Below, in pieces: positions 9,289 through 21,059 of a stretch of 64,000 bases of DNA. The DNA is taken from assembly GCA_905250025.1 (NCBI GenBank), contig CAJNOJ010000229.1, positions 104,146 through 168,145 on the forward strand, read 5' to 3'. This stretch comes from Adineta ricciae (taxonomy: Eukaryota > Rotifera > Eurotatoria > Adinetida > Adinetidae). Both the position numbers and the translations under genes were made by a program. The notes under the pieces were generated by a model, which was given only the letters and a program-made list of their open reading frames with translations, had not been told where the DNA came from and made no database searches. Numbering within the stretch: position 1 is the first letter of the stretch; every line of letters starts with the position of its first letter.

Positions 9289-11925
9289 TGTGATAAATTG
9301 ATTCTGAAAGTACAGGTTGACAATGTAGCGTTTCAATATGTGGATAATTATTTTCTCCGACGTTTCTGCTGTCATATAGAACATTATTGAGGCAGTTATC
9401 TGCACCAAATTTATTTTCACCATCTATAATTCAAATTTGTACAAATCTAACAGATGTGAAGTGAATCTTTACGAGCCACCGTCCATTTCTCAACCTGTGA
9501 TACAATAAATCTTGTAGGATGACAGTATTTCTTTCAAGTTTGCTAACGAAAATCAGCAACACATTAATATTAATTGAGGAGACGACATTCCAGGTCGACC
9601 AGGGATCGGTGCTAATCGATTATTTGTATTTGAAAATTTCTGTATTGCATTGACTAAGGAAAGATATGTATGATTCGAATTTCATTCTTTTAGAAAGAAA
9701 AGTAGTACCTTTCATTGAATAAATTTCGTCATAGTAGTGCCTTGAAGCTTAATTAGTGTATATATTTCGGATACTTGTGAATTTACTATGCTAATTGATT
9801 ACGTAGTAGAGGTGTCTACAGGGCAGGGTGGCTCTACTATTCATGCGTCAACTATGAACTCATAAAAACAGCTGTTTTAGTTAAAGGATAAAGAAAATAC
9901 TTCAAGAACATTGTCTTGCTTACTAATGATGCCTGATTTGCTCATCAGTTGTACACTTATGAAACTCTATTCAATTTGTGAGAGAATTCTAACTACATTA
10001 ACATGGTTATAACAATATAATGAATCTCTCCTATCGACTATCCTGCAGGACAGGGCAGGGTAGGACAGTACAAGGCAGGATAAAGAAACGTGTCGTATGA
10101 TTACCTTTATTACGTAGCTGCGAAGGATTTATATTGGAATTAGTCATCGGGAAAATATTTTCATTTTGCGCGAAATATTGAGTATCTTCATGACTGTAAT
10201 GCGCATTATTATTTCAGATTGACAGTTCGACAGGAGGTAAAAAATCAGCGATTAATAGGACTGCAATTACTGTCAATTAAGAATCTTCCATACCGAACAA
10301 GGTGTGTACAGGTGAAGAGAGAAAAGAAAGCGCTGTTATCGTTCTTGTTTGAGTAAACACTTGATAATTGAGCAAATATTCGTACTTTGCTCTTTTGTGT
10401 CACAGTGAAACAAATTTTTCTCTCGAAATTGTGAAAAAGATTAACTAAATTTTATTTACTCTATGGAACTTTACCAGATATACAGTATTACTCAGCTTCA
10501 AGAGTAAAAATAATCTCTGTTGGTATGCCATGGTACAGAAGAGAAAGTTACAATGACCTGTAGCGCATCATTATCGTATCGTGTATAAGCCTGTGGATTA
10601 TGATTGATTTTGTTAAAGAAAGTTATTTATCAATTTAGAATTTGTTTTGATGAAATTCATAATAAAGTAGAAACTTACTTTCTAGTTTGTATAAATCGCG
10701 AAAAACAACAAGACGATCAATTAGTGAAGTGAAGGACTTATAAACACCAGAATGGTCATAGTCATAGGTCATCATTAAACTGCTAGTACACGAAGCGCTG
10801 TGTTTTCTGCCTCCATTGATACAGCGACTCGTTGGTTGATTATTGCACTAGTACTGGGTTGGTTCTATTAGAAAGATGACACATTCACGGTTCGTCACAT
10901 TCTGTTTTTTTTTTATAAATTTTTGCGGGACGAGTAAAAAGCTTAGTTGACTTCAGCAGGATAAAACCATCACTTTGATCCTTCAGAACAAAACTAAGCA
11001 CAAAAGCATAAAATGATTGAAAATATATGACAGCAATATGTTTGAAATAAATTATGAATACAGATGAAAATGTTATTGAAGCATAGATATTTCTTTACAG
11101 ATAAATTGACGATTTGCAACGATCGATCGGCAGCTTTCCAACAGGAATCATAATCACTCGTTAGATTCTATTCGAATTTGATATAATGAATTGTGAGGAT
11201 TCTACACGAAAACGATATTAATAAGAAGCAAAGAAATATTCGGATGGTCAATGTGAATCATGATAGGGAGTTCATGTTACCACACTTTAGGATGATCTTA
11301 TGGACGATTTGAGTGTTAAAGACGCTGCCATTTGAGTGAGTACGTTTATACTGAGCTAACATTGGAGCTAACTATTCGTACTCTTAACTATCATCGACTT
11401 TAATCGAAAACAAGTCACAAACACCGGTGATTGCTCATCCATAGCTAACCAATACCAAACGAAAACATTCTTCGTCAAATGGAGAAAAATTGAGAAAAAG
11501 CAACAAAAAGTATGGGTGAATAAAAGAAACGAAAAGAGAAATGAAAGGGATCTCCATTTGCATATAAGCAGCTGCATCGTCGATATTTTCTCATTCAAAC
11601 GAAAGCAACTTCGACGCAATAATAAGTCCCGGCCAAACTGCCTTATCGAAATCAGTAAGGACATAAAAGCTTTTCTCAGACTCCGTCTTTCAGCGTAAAC
11701 AAATGTTTCACTACTGGAGGGATCTGCATGTATATGGGCTTAACAAGCATCGAGCTCTTTCATATAGAATGGGATGATGACATATGGTTTGTTTATTCAA
11801 CAGACTTTGAAGATTAGGAATTTGATTACACGAACACTGTGCTGTGACCAACTCGTGTTCGAAGAAAATGTGGATCATAGTTGTCTAAAGCACATGACAG
11901 CCATATCCACCCCGGAAACCTCCAT
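9289..11925. other. Gene-poor DNA with GGCAGG-type patches
   Basis: No gene is recognised in 2.6 kb. Two short patches (about 9820-9835 and 10044-10085) are built from CAGGACAGGGCAGGG words, the reverse complement of the minisatellite at 11930-12100. The stretch 11215-11350 matches 1690-1830. Open frames at 11368-11698 overlap on both strands and look like chance. Confidence 0.4.
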
Positions 11926-11929
11926 CTTG

Positions 11930-12100
11930 TCCTGCCCTGCCGCGTCTTGCCCTGCCCTGCCCTGCCGCGTCTTGTCCTGCCCTGCCCTGCCGCGTCTTGC
12001 CCTGCCCTGCCGCGTCTTGTCCTGCCCTGCCCTGCCCTGCCGCGTCTTGTCCTGCCCTGCCCTACCGCGTCTTGCCCTGCCCTGCCGCGCCCTGTTTTGT
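11930..12100. repeat. C/T-rich minisatellite
   Basis: A tandem array made of CCTGC words and CCGCGTCTTG spacers, in variable units of about 15, 20 and 25 bases. It is strongly GC-rich against the AT-rich surroundings. Overlapping plus-strand open frames over it are products of the repeat. Related words in the opposite orientation occur near 10044-10085. Confidence 0.85.
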
Positions 12101-12191
12101 CTCAGAATAAGGGAGGACAGATCGGAATGATATGCCCTGTAAGCAACTCCGATGTGAACGCAGTACTGTCAGTGACAGTAGGTAACAATTA

Positions 12192-13930
12192 CTAGTTATT
12201 CCCTTTTCTGAAAGAAAGGGTTACAGCGTTCTAAAATTGGTGGCTCAAAAGCTAAACGTTTGTGAGTTTGTCCAATCCAATCAGATTGCAGCTTTTTATA
12301 AACCAATGAAACCTTAGTGGTGACTATCTGGAAATGATTTACCTGAGGTAATCAAGGTCAAGGATCATGAATCCGGTGTTAGTTTTTTAAAATTTCAATT
12401 AGCTAATTACTAATTAAGTAGCGAAAACTATTTCGGTTGTGGAGTAAGAGCTGACCGAACGGTCATTGATATCAAAGAATTCGAATTTGAGATTAGTTTT
12501 TCGTTACTCAACAAGATGCGTCTTATACCTTTCTGTTTCTAATGCAAGTATTTATTTCTGTATTTTCTAAAATATTGTGTAGAAGATGGTGGACGAAACG
12601 CCATCCCTAGACACGATGTGTGCGAAGATAGTGGCTTAAGCCTTTGCGCAAAAAGATTTAGTATGTCTTACATTATGGTATTTGCAATGGAAGAAATCAG
12701 AAAAAAACAGTATCTATTTAATATTGTATTTGTCTTGTGAGCTTTGATAAGTCAGACCTTTCTATAGGATTTTCAGGAAAATAGGCCTTCCAAAAGTTAT
12801 GCTCCTCAGTGCAATTTCATCTTATTAACCATAGAGACAATTGCTAGGTAAATAGTAAAATAATATTGTAAACATATGAAGCAATATGACGGATGCTCTT
12901 TCCATGACAAATCATAATATAAAACTTTCTACCTAGTTTCTTTCAGCGATCAAATGAATGGCAAGCCACTACTTTAAAAGCGAGAATGAAAGGAAACATA
13001 GTCGTTTACTTTGAAAGTTAATCGAAGGTGAAAGGCATAGTAGAGGTAACCATGGCAATGGCTATTCGTGAGTGAAAGATCGGTTAATAGATAGACATTT
13101 ATTTGGAGAATCGGGTTGAAAATGAGGATTGAAATAGCCAGACAGTCAATGATTTTCTGAAGAAATGTAATTGCTATATTGTTGTGAACGAGATTAATCT
13201 ATTATCAGCTGCTAATACTGGAGAGAAGAATAAAGTGTATGCTTTAGATTACACTATCGTCTGAAATTTGAATAACTCTGAGGAGAACTGACCCATGATA
13301 ATCGAGTTGACTTTTTGGCCTGGAAATAGGAAACTGATTATGTAAGCATCAACGACTAGGCGTTAATATCCCAGATTAACTTTATAGTATACATCTGGAA
13401 CAACCGTACCAAACTTGAATAAAGATTTTTAAGAGGGATTTCATGGATGTTCCTTCATGAAAGTATTCAAAAGAGTATCATTTTCGTGAAAGTAGAGAAA
13501 AGAATCAATTGTTAGCTAAAAAGCACAGGCTAATATGCAAACTTAGCAAGTCGACAATTATACACCTTTCTTTTGTGGGCAACGTAGTAAAGTGTCCTGA
13601 AAAACCTTCATGTGTATAATATGAAAGTAGAAAACAGACTATAAAGATTCATGTGTAGCCGTGAGTGACTGGCTAGGGGAGGAGGCCTACGAATGATTAA
13701 CCATTAAGTGATGGAGTTTTTAGTAAACATAGCTAGTACTTGAAAACTATTCTCTAAAAAATGGGTAATTGATTCGGTTCATGAAACAAGAAGAATGTTT
13801 GTCTTGTATTAATTCTCGTGCGGGACACGATGCCATGGTCTAGCCGAAATTCAGTAATAACCGCAGTGCCCTATTTGTTTTTCAATGTGTCTGAATATAT
13901 TCGGCAGTAGAACAATTCTTTCAGAAAAGG
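12192..13930 (-). mobile_element. Helitron-like non-autonomous repeat, copy 1
   Basis: This region shares blocks with 63335-64000 and 47150-48500: the start (CCCTTTTCTGA, then AATCAGATTGCAGC), GAAGATGGTG and neighbouring words near 12580, GAAAGTTAATCGAAGGTG near 13015, and GTCTGAATATATTC near 13890. Read on the minus strand, the left end is a hairpin (CCCTTTCT-TTCA-GAAAAGGG), then AATAA, then CTAG followed by T. This resembles the Helitron 3' terminus (hairpin then CTRR, insertion before T). No coding capacity is seen. The right end is approximate. The shared family is seen directly; the Helitron class is inference. Confidence 0.5.
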
Positions 13931-14294
13931 ATCGGCGAATCCATAGAATGAGTGTTACTTGTGATGTATTTATATCACTGTGAACGGAAAAAGGATTAGA
14001 TGACACTTTAGAAAATCAAAACCATCTGCAAAGAATCTATGTGATGAGCGCTATTTAGTTACAGCTTTCAGTTTTTTTTAGACCTTGTCTCATTTTGATA
14101 ATGATATTATCCTGTAATAGAGAGAAAATGTAGCATAGAAATAAGTAGACACAAAACGAGCACGACAGCACGGTTAAAATATTCATAAAATACATATAGG
14201 TTGGATTGCTCGTGCACTGATTGAATTTGATGATATTTTTGATGACGCGGAACCACTATTCAGTACATAGCCTTTGCTCTTCTTTAACACAGTG
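13931..14294. other. Upstream region of the Cys-rich module gene
   Basis: No gene is recognised. It ends at the ATG at 14295 and presumably holds that gene's promoter, though no clear TATA box is visible. Confidence 0.35.
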
Positions 14295-17235
14295 ATGAAA
14301 AATTGGCTCCGCAATAATGATCGTACTCAACAGGCGCAGCCAGCGGCTAGTCCACAGTATAAATACATAATTGTGAATCTTTCTTTTTCGCATTTCTGTT
14401 TCGAAGGCTTCTCAAAAAATGGCCATTAATAATGGCTATACTGTTGGCATTCTGTGGCTTATTTGCAATCGCTACGATGATTGTCTTGTCGACAATCCCG
14501 GTGTACCTCTCTGCCAAAGATATCGGTTCTCCAACAGGGATCAACAACGATGGTATGTAAATTAGTGCTACTAATATTTTTCATTCTCACTATCTATGCT
14601 TGGGTAGGAAAAATATTCGCGATGGCGTTTGCTACCAACTATATTGGCAACACGCCATCTGGCATAACCAATTACAAATCAGTCGCGCAACAAGTACGTT
14701 TGTATTTCTTAGTGAAATGACGCCATTTGATTATATACATACTATAGATCAACGGATATATGGGCTACAGATGGAACAGCATTGGTATTCAATCAATTAC
14801 CCTAAATGGTGTTGGCAAAAGAAAGAAGCGGGACACAACGTGAGTTGTTTGAGTATCATTTTTATTTATTGTCGCCTGTTTCATAATTTCGGTCGTGTCT
14901 AGTTCTGACGCCTTTTGTAATATTAACAATGGAACAAACTACAGTACAGCAAATGGCTCTGCTATGGAGATGTCCATTATCATCAACAATTGCCCAAGAA
15001 CGCGATGTATCACAAACCATTGCATTCAGGAATGCTTACCTGAAATAAAATCCCACCTATCATCAGTGTTTGGTTCGGACCCCGTTTCATTAAATCTTCA
15101 AACTAGCGATGGACAAAGTATCAGGCTTTCCTGCAGATTTTGCCAGTTTGGCAACATCAGTTCAGGTAAATGCTGTTCGTTTAATATATATAAACTGTCT
15201 ACAATGACACTTAAAGAACCTGATCGCGAAGGCCTGGAAGAACGAGAGAGAGGTTCATCGCTTTCGTTCCTCCTTAATTTGTTTAAATGAGCTGCTCCAC
15301 ATGAGCACCATATATTGCATTTCACTTCATCTCAATAGTAGAATCACCCACCGAAAGACAAAACCTGGATAATTTTTAACGATCGGTTCTCTAACACACG
15401 AGTCTAAATAATTTACTCTCCTAGGTCCAACGTGTGCTGATGGCGTTCAAAATGGTCAGGAGACAGGTCCGGACTGTGGTGGTGCCACATGCCTATCACA
15501 AGAGAAGACATGCGCCAATGGCTTAGGTTGTAGCAGTGCTACAGATTGTACAAGTCGTTTGTGTGCTGGCGGATTATGCCGAGGTGAGATTGTTTTTTAC
15601 AGGAAAACTGTCATCGATTCTTTCTATCGCTTCTAGCACCAACTATAGAACCGACTGTAGCGCCAATCGCAGCACCAACATGCACCGATGGACTGAAAAA
15701 TGGATTAGAGACAGATGTAGATTGTGGTGGTGCTACTTGTGTATCACAAAACAAGGCATGCGCAGATACCTTAGGGTGCACAAGTGGTACAGACTGCATG
15801 AGTGGAGTCTATACTGGTGGATCATGTCAAGGTAAGTGATTATGTGGTAGAAAAGTTAATCCGTAGTATATTCTGGTTCGTAGCACCAACATGCACTGAC
15901 GGAGTGAAAAATGGACTGGAGACAGGTGTAGATTGTGGTGGCGCTACTTGTGTATCACAAAACAAGGCATGCGCAGATACCTTAGGGTGCACAAGTGGTA
16001 CAGACTGCATGAGTGGGGTCTGTACTAGTGGATCATGCCAAGGTAAGTGATTATATGGTGGAGAAAGTTAATCTGCGGCATATTCTGGTTTGTAGCACCA
16101 ACATGCGCTGATGGCGTTAAAAATGGGTTGGAGACAGGTGTAGATTGTGGTGGTGTTACTTGTGTGTCACAAAACAAGGCATGCGCTGATAACGTAAGTT
16201 GTAGCACTGGTACAGATTGCATGAGTCGAATATGTACCAGCGGATCATGTCAAGGTAAGTGGTTGTGAGGTAGAAAAAGTTAATCCGTGGTATATTCTGA
16301 CTCGTAGTATCAACATGCACTGACGGAGTGAAAAATGGACTGGAGACAGGTGTAGATTGTGGTGGCGCTACTTGTGTATCACAAAACAAGGCATGTGCAG
16401 ATAGCTTAGGCTGCACAAGTGGTACAGACTGCACGAGTGGAGTCTGTACTAGTGGATCATGCCAAGGTAAGTGATTATATGGTGGAGAAAGTTAATCCGT
16501 GATATATTCTGGTTCTTAGCACCAACATGCACTGACGGAGTGAAAAATGGGTTGGAGACAGCTCTAGATTGTGGCGGCAACACTTGTGTGTCACAAAACA
16601 AGCAATGTGCAGATAATTTAAGTTGCATAATTCGTACCGACTGCACAAGCGGAGTCTGTACTAGTGGATCATGTCAAAGTAAGTGATTATGTGGTGGATA
16701 AAGTTAATCCGCGGTATATTCTGGTTCTTAGCACCAACATGCACTGACGGAGTGAAAAATGGGTTGGAGACAGCTCTAGATTGTGGCGGTAGCACTTGTG
16801 CATCACAAAAGAAGGCATGCGCTGATAACGTAAGTTGCAATACTGGTATAGACTGCATGAGTGGAGTCTGTACTAGTGGATCATGCCAAGGTAAGTGATT
16901 AGGTGGTGGGGAAAGTTAATCTGCGGCATATTCTGGTTCTTAGCACCAACATGCACTGACGGAGTGAAAAATGGACTGGAGACAGGTGTAGATTGTGGTG
17001 GTAGCATTTGTGTGTCACAAGGCAAGAAATGTGCAGATGGCTCAGGTTGTACAATGGGTTCAGATTGTACAAGTTTGGGCTGTAATGGCGGCGTTTGTGG
17101 AGGTTAGTTGTCACTTTCATTAACATATGACATATTCTCGATCATGAGTCGCTGTCACCCCCAATGATTGATTTCTACTGTCTGCCAGATAACTCGAAAG
17201 CGACAAGAAGAATGCAGACTTTTTTGTCTCGGTAG
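14295..17235 (+). CDS. Type II membrane protein with eight tandem Cys-rich modules
   Basis: Predicted exons: 14295-14356, 14407-14552, 14608-14693, 14748-14839, 14903-15165, 15425-15583, 15637-15831, 15884-16042, 16096-16254, 16308-16466, 16520-16678, 16732-16890, 16944-17102, 17189-17235, giving 667 residues. All junctions are GT-AG and keep frame. The N-terminus has a short polar tail, then a membrane segment (about 27-50), then a region with N-glycosylation sites and several Cys. Each later exon encodes one ~53-residue module with eight Cys, pattern PTC-DGVKNGLETGVDCGG-TC-(C)-C-DC-C-C, flanked by phase-1 introns. The module resembles DGxxNGxETDxDCGG repeats of secreted or surface proteins, so an adhesive or binding role outside the cell is inferred. 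Module 2 has a Pro-rich linker and Tyr in place of its seventh Cys (15810-15812). The last exon is less certain; reading through would stop at 17108. No allele is seen in H1. Confidence 0.8.
15884..17102 (+). repeat. Six-unit tandem exon duplication, exact 212-bp period
   Basis: Exons starting at 15884, 16096, 16308, 16520, 16732 and 16944 are each 159 bp and spaced exactly 212 bp apart. The 53-bp introns between them are nearly identical (GTAAGTGATTATGTGGTGGA type, ending TTCTGGTTCTTAG or TTCTGGTTCGTAG). Similarity of introns as well as exons points to recent duplication of whole exon-intron units by unequal exchange or gene conversion. Confidence 0.95.
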
Positions 17236-20200
17236 ACAATTGAATGATAGAGAATTCAATGTTGGTGATCAATAATGTACTTTATTTCGGGTGTGCTGCT
17301 CTTTTAGTCGCTGGAACGATAAATAGTTTAATGGCTGCTTAATGGCAGAATTCCAGTTTCGCAGAAACTATTCTGTCGAAAAGATATGTATTCCATTTAA
17401 GACTTTTTAGTATTATGTTCCGACCGTTCCTGTAAATTGAGCGAAGCGGTGCTTCCGAATCATATTTGATAATTGAAAAAACGTATAGCTAAGGATGCCT
17501 CGACACAATGAAAGGTAATAGTTTGTATCGGATCGCGGCATCAAATCTGTCTTTCTTTTTATAAAGGACGAAAACAAAGTTCTGGTCTCATCGGAGTCGT
17601 CTGTGCTGCAGTTAGAGACATAATAGTTTAGTTTCTTTGTTTTTGTCGTCATCGTGGAGAGAGCTAAATCGTTCTTCGATGTGATGATGATATTAGGTAA
17701 AACGATGAAAAATCGTCTCCTATTGATCGATTTTTATTGATATGTTTGAGTTATTTAGTTTGGAGTGTGTTCGAGGTGAGTATAGCGCTGTAGGCCCGCG
17801 TGAAGCTATTGAGAATAGGGTCGCGTTGCGGTTGTGTATAAGAGACAGGGCAATCATTACACTATTGGTTAAGGAAGTGACTCGTGACAGGTGAACATTT
17901 GAGTGTGTCTATAGATTAATTATGAAAGAAAGATTGAACAACACAGTCGAGTTGGATGCGTAAGCAACCTAAGTTCAGACTAGTCGTAGATAAATAGCTC
18001 TACAATGTATTTATATTTTTTTCAAAGGGGTAGCGTATCTGTTATTTCCAATGATTCAATTGAATTACCGTAACTGAATAAATGACACTTTGAGGTTTTG
18101 TGTTAGACCAATCGATTGCGGACTCTCCATGCTTTTAAGGTTGAGGTGTCGACAATGTTATTGTTGACAAAAATTAGACGGAATGATTTCGAAGTGAAAA
18201 CTTGAATAGTTGGGAACTAAATTCACTTTCAGTCTTTGACAGTTCTGTGACTTCTGAACTTTTCGGCTCCAAGGTTTTGTAGTATTCTGCATGAACTTGA
18301 GACTTGCTTCGCATTTCTATACCCTTTTCAGATCTGGTATCGTACTGAATGGATGAAGCGTGTAAGCCTAAAGAAATGCTTTTCCTCAGATAGTTGACAT
18401 TTATTAAAATAGCTAGAGACTTACTCAATTGCATTACCGAACAAGGGAAATTCCAAGATCTCATCTAAATTTGATTCTAATGATTTCTTCACGCGTGCGA
18501 ATTCACTATATCATTCCGAATCAATTGAAAAACAATCTGCTTGACACTGTTTACCTTCGATAAAATAAAATGAGTTGCCAAAACGGTAACTTCGATGGAT
18601 GTCAGAACTTTAGCACGATAAATTAGTTACGCATACTTTAAATGTTCGCTTAATTTGCAAAACTACTATGTTATCAAAGCTATACGGAAAGCGGGGTCTA
18701 ATAGAGAAAGATCTCTATACAAAAAAAAACATTGACAGAAAAGATCCACGAACATAACAAAAGGTACAGTATTGTGTTGAGTACTTGTGCGAAATAGTGT
18801 TGTGCTTACTATGTGTGTTCCTTACATGAATTCCGTGAATCCATTCAAATCCTAGAGTATAAACGCTAACAAAGAAATAATCATCCAATCTCGTTTGTAA
18901 GAAATAAAATGTTCAACATTATCTATTTTGCTTTTAGTCCCACCAACAGTAGTCATTCGTTCTCCACAAAGATTGAGGAATCCAGTGCTTACAAATCTTG
19001 TGCACTAGATCAATAAAATATACGGACAAATTCCGTGCTGTAATTATTCCAAAACTACTTCTTTCGCAATTATTGTATGACTTATGATGTGTTAGTTCGT
19101 AAGAAGAAAGTTCCTAGTATGTATTCTTATACGGTCAGATCATCCATCATGCGATGAAAGTCACATAATTGACGGTGACATTCATTTTGAAAGTATGCAA
19201 TATAGTTGAATTCGACGCTTTTAATAGAACGTCACTAATGGCGCAACCTTTGAAAATGTTTACGAACTCTCATTACTTAGACTGAGAAACTATACAACTG
19301 AACACTACTTTGCTAAGTCTTCTTCATTCATCGAATGTTTTTAAAAGTTACCATGAGTAGAAAAGAAGTACACGGAGATAAACAATATATTCAAAGTGAA
19401 TCTTCTTGATAACCATTCATTTGTTCAGTTTCTAGTCATCCCATTATACTAAAAATACACATAAAATAATAGTAACGAGGCTCACTCGAACAGATTTCTT
19501 GTGTGAATAGTTCATTTACTATACACTTTCCTATGATTTCCTCGACTATAAATGTTTGCTTTAAAGTCTTCGCTATAGCCAGCTGAAATAATTGTTAAAA
19601 TGATTCATTGTCTATGGAGTCATTTATTGACTATTGGGATGATAACTCTAACCGTACGTTAGCGATATACCTGAATTTGATTTTGGCAAACACTCCATGG
19701 ATATACTATGCGTTTGCTGTCCACCTCATTCATTGAGGATTTCTTGTTGGAAACGAATTGTATATTGAAATAAAACCATACTCAGATCTATTCATTTCAC
19801 ACATGATTTGATAAAGTTAATCAACATATGCCTTCTCTTCGATACGTATAACATAAGCAAACAAAGTCATTGTAGCACTCATACATTTACAATATTTGCT
19901 GGAGATCATTTGATAGTTAAAAACTACTTTTCTACACAAATGACAAATATGAATAGGATCCAATAACAGGTATCCATTTAGAATGTGTTCTTTGATCAGA
20001 TTATAAGGAGCACATATTTTAGCTGACGGAAAATACCCGAATTTACCATTGCTGACGATTGTTTTCTTTCTATGTGCCGGATTACGTTCATCACCACTAA
20101 CTATCATTACAAAGTGACAGATAAATTCGAATAGGATTTTTGTTGTACGGTTTCTATTATTATGTTATTTTGGCGTAATGATAACGGTAGCAGACTAAAT

Positions 20201-21059
20201 CTAAACGACTTGATAAATTTGAACACGGTTATTATGGCAATTATGCTTTTTCTCCGTGTCTATAAGTCGTCCGATTCATTCATGAGCGACTACATAAACG
20301 ATATACTCGAATAGATTACTTATAAGAATTGTTCATTTGTTACGTATACTAAAACTCATTACACGCTTACGAAGTTTTTGCTGTTATTGGCACACAAATA
20401 CGGACAAACATATAGTTAAAACTAATCAAATATGATATAACGCTGGGTCAAGTAAATAAATATCAACGATTGCTTAAAAACAGGCGTTGTTGATGAATGC
20501 AGCGATGGTATAAATTGTACAGTTACCATATGACATTTTTTGGAGACCACAATCTGTTCAATTCTATTTTAAAGCAGAGTCATTTTTGGTAAAAGATCTT
20601 CTTAGGTTTAGTTACTTTCTATGTATAACATATCATTATATTATTAACGATAAATTAGTAGGTGTAATGATTAACATAATTGGTCCTAGTTTTCTTGAGT
20701 AATTTTCATTTATAATAACACTGTAAGCTATGAGCCTAGATATGAACAACAATTTTGAAATGATCAACATACTTGAGACGCAGTATTCTAGAATTATTTC
20801 ATTTGTCACATACTCTTCGGTTATATGGTCGCAACTAAGCCTTCCCGGGTGCTAAACGAACTTTTCGAGCATATTTATTTTTGCTACACCATTCAAACTC
20901 ATCAGGCTCTGATCAAACCTCTTTATGAATTATTCATGCAAGTTATGGAAACAATATATCCGATACGGACATCAAAAACTGTTATATACATATCTGATCT
21001 CAAATAGCTTCTTTTCTGCAACAGAAAACCTTTATTTCTCAAGCAATCACATACTCTAA
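17236..21059. other. Gene-poor DNA
   Basis: No gene is recognised in 3.8 kb. Minus-strand open frames at 17413-17652, 18174-18464 and 19817-20107 lack recognisable domains. A 16-base match to the Tn5/Nextera mosaic end lies at 17833-17848 (see findings). Confidence 0.4.

Noticed and set aside
11774-12195. Overlapping plus-strand frames rich in Cys-Pro-Ala
   Set aside because: They are translations of the minisatellite in two frames.
15098-17126. Minus-strand frames opposite the Cys-module exons
   Set aside because: They are shadows of the repeated exons on the plus strand, where splice sites and Cys spacing show the true coding strand.
18174-20107. Minus-strand frames of about 96 codons (18174-18464, 19817-20107)
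   Set aside because: No domain or repeat support; length is within chance for this composition.
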